A stretch of DNA of 24,411 nucleotides, taken from JBFLXN01 sp040755715 [NCBI: Candidatus Edwardsbacteria bacterium]. Its GTDB lineage: Bacteria > Edwardsbacteria > AC1 > JBFLXN01. The position numbers and the translations under genes were made by a program. Shown piece by piece: positions 22,042 through 24,411 of this stretch (within the stretch, counting starts at the first letter, position 1; the number at the start of each line of letters is the position of its first letter). The notes under the pieces were generated by a model, which searched no databases, was not told the DNA's origin, and worked only from the letters and a program-made list of their open reading frames with translations. The DNA lies in assembly GCA_040755715.1 (NCBI GenBank), contig JBFLXN010000021.1:1-24411 (forward strand). Reading direction: 5' to 3'.

Positions 22042-22275
22042 CTATGAACCAAAAACTTCCTGATGGCTTTTAACACGGCCGTGGCGGTAGTCTTGCCGAG
22101 CTTCTTCAATGCTCGCTAAAAACTCTGGACTGGTTACCGCTAAAAGGTCTTCCAAAAACTGCTCTCGCTCTTTAGCCCCGAGGCTTTTTATGGCCTCTGC
22201 TACTTGTTCAAATGAAATACCCACAGCCAGAGTATTCTTATCTCGTGATAAATGAGTCGCTGATTTTAAAGTCAC
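22042..22275 (-). CDS. Antitoxin of second RelE pair
   Basis: Best read as a 77-residue protein starting at GTG (22275): VTLKSATHLSRDKNT...GISFEQVAEAIKSLGAKEREQFLEDLL...EEARQDYRHGRVKSHQEVFG. The end (EEARQDYRHGRVKSHQEVF) is typical of RelE-associated antitoxins. The GTG choice rests on GGAGG about 8 nt upstream, which lies inside repeat R1, so the repeat supplies the RBS. The longer ATG frame to 22449 is rejected because it runs over the exported-protein gene; a shorter GTG at 22224 lacks a good site. Confidence 0.75.
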   Translation of the reverse strand: MTLKSATHLSRDKNTLAVGISFEQVAEAIKSLGAKEREQFLEDLLAVTSPEFLASIEEARQDYRHGRVKSHQEVFGS

Positions 22276-22322
22276 CCCTAAAACCTCCGACAAATTCCTA
22301 CTCCAATGCCATCTTTGCGAGG
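22273..22322 (-). repeat. Repeat R1 (inter-module)
   Basis: It lies 15 bp beyond the stop of the exported-protein gene. Minus-strand order: CCTCGCAAAGATGGCATTGG, AGTAGGAATTT, GTCGGAGGTTTTAGGGGTGA. The GGAGG within it is placed to start translation of the antitoxin at 22275. Confidence 0.85.
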
Positions 22323-22337
22323 ATTTCTTCCATAACT

Positions 22338-23882
22338 TCAAAATCCAACATACAGGCCAGCATGAATAGTCCTGGCATCCTGACCATTGAAAACCAAATT
22401 GTAGATTCCACCGATATCTAAACCTACTTCCGAGATTCCTATCATGCAACCAGCTCCAATTGGTATGCCAAACCAGCCTTCAGTATGACTATAATAAGAA
22501 GAACCATAATAAGGAGAACTATCAGGCAATTCCTTAGCTTTAAATGAATATAAATACAACCCAGCACCGCTTGATAAATATAAGCCTTTTTCAACCTGTC
22601 CATATACGAGTATTGGGATATAAGTCTCTTTCACTTCCCAATTCTTTTCCCAATAACCAGAATAATAATGATAAATACTTTTGTAATAGGGTAGATAGGC
22701 TCCTAAGAAACCTATTGTGAATGTTTTTGACAGCCTATATCCGAACTTTCCTCCGAAACCTATTCTTCCTCTATCAAAGTCAGAAAATGTGCTACTATGG
22801 CCAATAAACGAGGTTATTCTGGTTCTGCGGTATTCAGCTTTCGTAGTGTATACCGGTGTTGAAACAACTAAACGCACGCTATCTCTTACCATCCCTCCTT
22901 TCCCCTGAGCCTTTATTGTATAAGTTGTTGAACTCTTCGGCGAAACCGTCTTTGGTCCACAAAACCCTATTCCCTCGCAAACCTCAATAGCGCCAGGTTC
23001 TTGATAATACAGTATTGCAGAAGTAGCATCAGTAATACTCCATTCCAATTTTGCAGATTCACCTGGCCGAATTTCTGTCGGATTGACCGAGAATACCTTA
23101 ATCTTAGGTGGTAGCCCAGTAGGAACAGGCATTCTGACGGTTATATGAACCGTTGCTGAATCTCTACCACCAGAGCCTATAGCGACTATTTTATAATCAC
23201 AGGACTGTAGAGGACTCACGGAAACCCTGCCACTCGGACTGAATTTTCCCAGACCTTCAAGATAAACTGAATCTGCATTTTGAGTTACCCACTGTAAAAC
23301 AGCGCTTTGCCCACTTTCAATTGTGTCTGGAATTGCGTGTATTGAAATTCGTGGAGGAGGTTGAGGCGGCGCTCCCGCTCGACTAATCGCCAAGCACAGT
23401 TCTCTGGCAATTTCTTTCACAAGACCAATTGCTTGATCTAATTCTCCTTGAAATTCTTTAATAACAGATTTTTCTATTCGCGAAGTGCTCACATCCACAA
23501 GTCGGATTTGTATAGTCCAGGTACTTCCGACCTTACCGATTCTACCACCGGCCATCTTATCAGCGCTGAGCATTTCGCCAATTTCAACTAAGCACGTTGT
23601 TTGATCGCAAGCACCCGTCAGACTATATCCCTGTTCTCTAAAAATTTCCTCACGACTGCTTTTGTCAATCACCTTGATATTTACACAATTCACCAATCCG
23701 TCCTCCAAGTAACCTCTCAGATTTTCGGCCTCGTCTTTGGAAATTCCGGTGGCATTTAATTCCATAACTGATATTGTAGAGGATTTTTCTGCAGACGGAG
23801 ATGGCACTTGTGAAAAGAGAACGTGAGCCTCTCCATCAATCATAAGAGCAAGAATAAGAAAAATTCCGATTCGCATCTTCAT
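22338..23882 (-). CDS. Exported CsgG/LpoB-like protein with Ig-like repeats and beta-barrel-like end
   Basis: A 514-residue protein starting at ATG 23882 with GGAGG 5 nt upstream (a TTG at 23894 is in frame). After a signal peptide (KMRIGIFLILALM...) comes a domain of about 125 residues of the CsgG/LpoB type: ISVMELNATGISKDEAENLRGYL, then VKVIDKSSREEIF-like and TTCLVEIGEMLSADKMAGGRIGKVG. Two Ig-like repeats of about 80 residues follow, each with the pattern PDTIESGQSAVLQW / PTEIRPGESAKLEW and YKIVAIG / YTIKAQG ends. The last 170 residues are Tyr/Gly-rich alternating strands ending in GLYVGF; a terminal Phe is the classic outer-membrane barrel signal. Probably outer-membrane; function unknown. 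Confidence 0.8.
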   Translation of the reverse strand: MKMRIGIFLILALMIDGEAHVLFSQVPSPSAEKSSTISVMELNATGISKDEAENLRGYLEDGLVNCVNIKVIDKSSREEIFREQGYSLTGACDQTTCLVEIGEMLSADKMAGGRIGKVGSTWTIQIRLVDVSTSRIEKSVIKEFQGELDQAIGLVKEIARELCLAISRAGAPPQPPPRISIHAIPDTIESGQSAVLQWVTQNADSVYLEGLGKFSPSGRVSVSPLQSCDYKIVAIGSGGRDSATVHITVRMPVPTGLPPKIKVFSVNPTEIRPGESAKLEWSITDATSAILYYQEPGAIEVCEGIGFCGPKTVSPKSSTTYTIKAQGKGGMVRDSVRLVVSTPVYTTKAEYRRTRITSFIGHSSTFSDFDRGRIGFGGKFGYRLSKTFTIGFLGAYLPYYKSIYHYYSGYWEKNWEVKETYIPILVYGQVEKGLYLSSGAGLYLYSFKAKELPDSSPYYGSSYYSHTEGWFGIPIGAGCMIGISEVGLDIGGIYNLVFNGQDARTIHAGLYVGF

Positions 23883-23919
23883 ATTTTCCTCCAATCTGTT
23901 ATTGATACCGATTCCTTTT

Positions 23920-24303
23920 TCACATTTTATCCTTTTCCATTTTCCTTAAGAATTCTCCAATTTCACTTATGAAACTTCGGCTAACTCGGTTGAATTTAGA
24001 AACCAATCTATCAAGGCGTTCTCCCTTTAGTTCAAATCCATAGATGTTTCTAAAGATATGCCTAAAGGAAAGATAATCATCCAGCTCCGCCGCCAAATTT
24101 TCTGAAATGACCTGAGGTCTGATGCCCGCTATCTCAATGGTCATACGGTATAGAAGTTCTTTATACCAACTTTCAGAGATTCCCCAAACTGCTCCATTAA
24201 TGTCAGTAGCAATTCTTCTAAAAACTCTCTCACAGCAGTTATAGAAATCATGCAGGATTGAACCCTGCAGTCTCCGGGTGTTAAATCTAGTGCTGTGTGA
24301 CAT
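23920..24303 (-). pseudogene. HepT-like gene with 5' end replaced by a repeat
   Basis: From about residue 13 the frame is a good HepT-like protein: LQGSILHDFYNCCERVFRRIA, SWYKELLYRMTIEIAGIRP, YLSFRHIFRNIYGFELKGERL. The last block matches the YRNFRHRFVSGYGFQLKGEKM region of the 20991 toxin. The first dozen residues (MSHSTRFNTRR) are encoded by a hairpin repeat (24289-24339), and the N-terminal coiled coil of about 35-40 residues expected for the family is missing. It may still be expressed from the ATG at 24303, but it is probably inactive. No MNT partner lies upstream within the window, which ends at 24411. Confidence 0.75.
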
Positions 24304-24400
24304 AAATTCCGTAACTTTTTTCGGGAGTCACACAGCACTTTCACATCCCGATTCTATCGGGATATGACATTCCGAAACTTGCCACTGGCAACTTTCGGAA
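24289..24400. repeat. Cluster of three perfect or near-perfect hairpins at the window edge
   Basis: Stem 1: agtgctgtgtgac (24289-24301) with gtcacacagcact (24327-24339). Stem 2: atcccgat (24345-24352) with atcgggat (24356-24363). Stem 3: 24370-24384 with 24386-24400 (ttccgaaa...tttcggaa, one internal mismatch). All three look like members of a dispersed hairpin-repeat family, and they have overrun the start of the HepT-like gene. Confidence 0.85.
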
Positions 24401-24411
24401 TTGTAACCCCT

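Noticed and set aside
18984-22322. CRISPR array
   Set aside because: The repeats are about 50 bp, diverged, separated by whole genes, and there are no spacers of uniform length or cas genes.
22276-22449. 135-residue ORF start for the antitoxin at 22449
   Set aside because: The upstream part overlaps the exported-protein gene and repeat R1 and has no protein character; the GTG at 22275 has a good RBS.
24245-24275. tRNA T-arm-like sequence (GGTTCAATCC on the minus strand)
   Set aside because: The 5-bp stem is out of register with the TTC loop, no acceptor or anticodon arms fit, and the bases encode the conserved LQGSILHDF of the HepT-like protein.

Overview
The window most likely comes from an uncultured Gram-negative bacterium of a candidate phylum. 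The evidence is a housekeeping fatty-acid cluster of ordinary bacterial type, an exported protein ending in a beta-barrel-like domain with a C-terminal Phe, envelope lipoprotein and PEGA-type proteins, and many short dispersed inverted repeats in nearly every gap. I cannot name the phylum; candidate lineages such as WOR-3 or Omnitrophica are only an impression. Every gene I can support lies on the minus strand, so transcription runs from high to low coordinates. I see no rRNA, tRNA, CRISPR array, transposase or integrase.

Backbone (18973 down to 771): rpmF, plsX, fabH, fabD, fabG, acpP, fabF, rnc, then an acyl-CoA dehydrogenase and galT. This is the classical rpmF-plsX-fab-rnc order. The genes supply precursor lipids: PlsX passes acyl groups to phospholipid synthesis, FabD loads malonate on ACP, and FabH, FabG and FabF start, reduce and elongate. 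Many stops and starts overlap (TAATG, TGATG, ATGA), suggesting one translationally coupled operon.

The backbone is broken by insertions: (i) a frameshifted four-helix-bundle gene between fabH and fabD; (ii) a PIN-domain gene and a coiled-coil gene between fabD and fabG; (iii) a 7.4 kb block of eight accessory genes between fabG and acpP (5829-13266). The third block encodes a palm/nucleotide-cyclase-like protein with a C-terminal membrane anchor, a membrane-anchored PEGA/TPR protein, a putative lipoprotein, a small zinc-binding protein, a membrane-anchored unknown, an OpgH-like membrane glycosyltransferase and two membrane proteins. It is the best candidate here for an undescribed system.

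Upstream of rpmF (18984-22275) is an array of toxin-antitoxin modules: MNT (copy 1), HicAB, RelE with antitoxin, MNT-HEPN (copy 2) and a second RelE with antitoxin. A DUF559 nuclease fossil lies among them. Four copies of a repeat of about 50 bp (called R here) lie between modules in one orientation, and one edge of a 368-bp near-identical duplication falls inside R. Upstream of the array is a CsgG/LpoB-like exported protein with two Ig-like repeats and a barrel-like end, then a HepT-like gene whose 5' end has been overwritten by hairpin repeats at the window edge.
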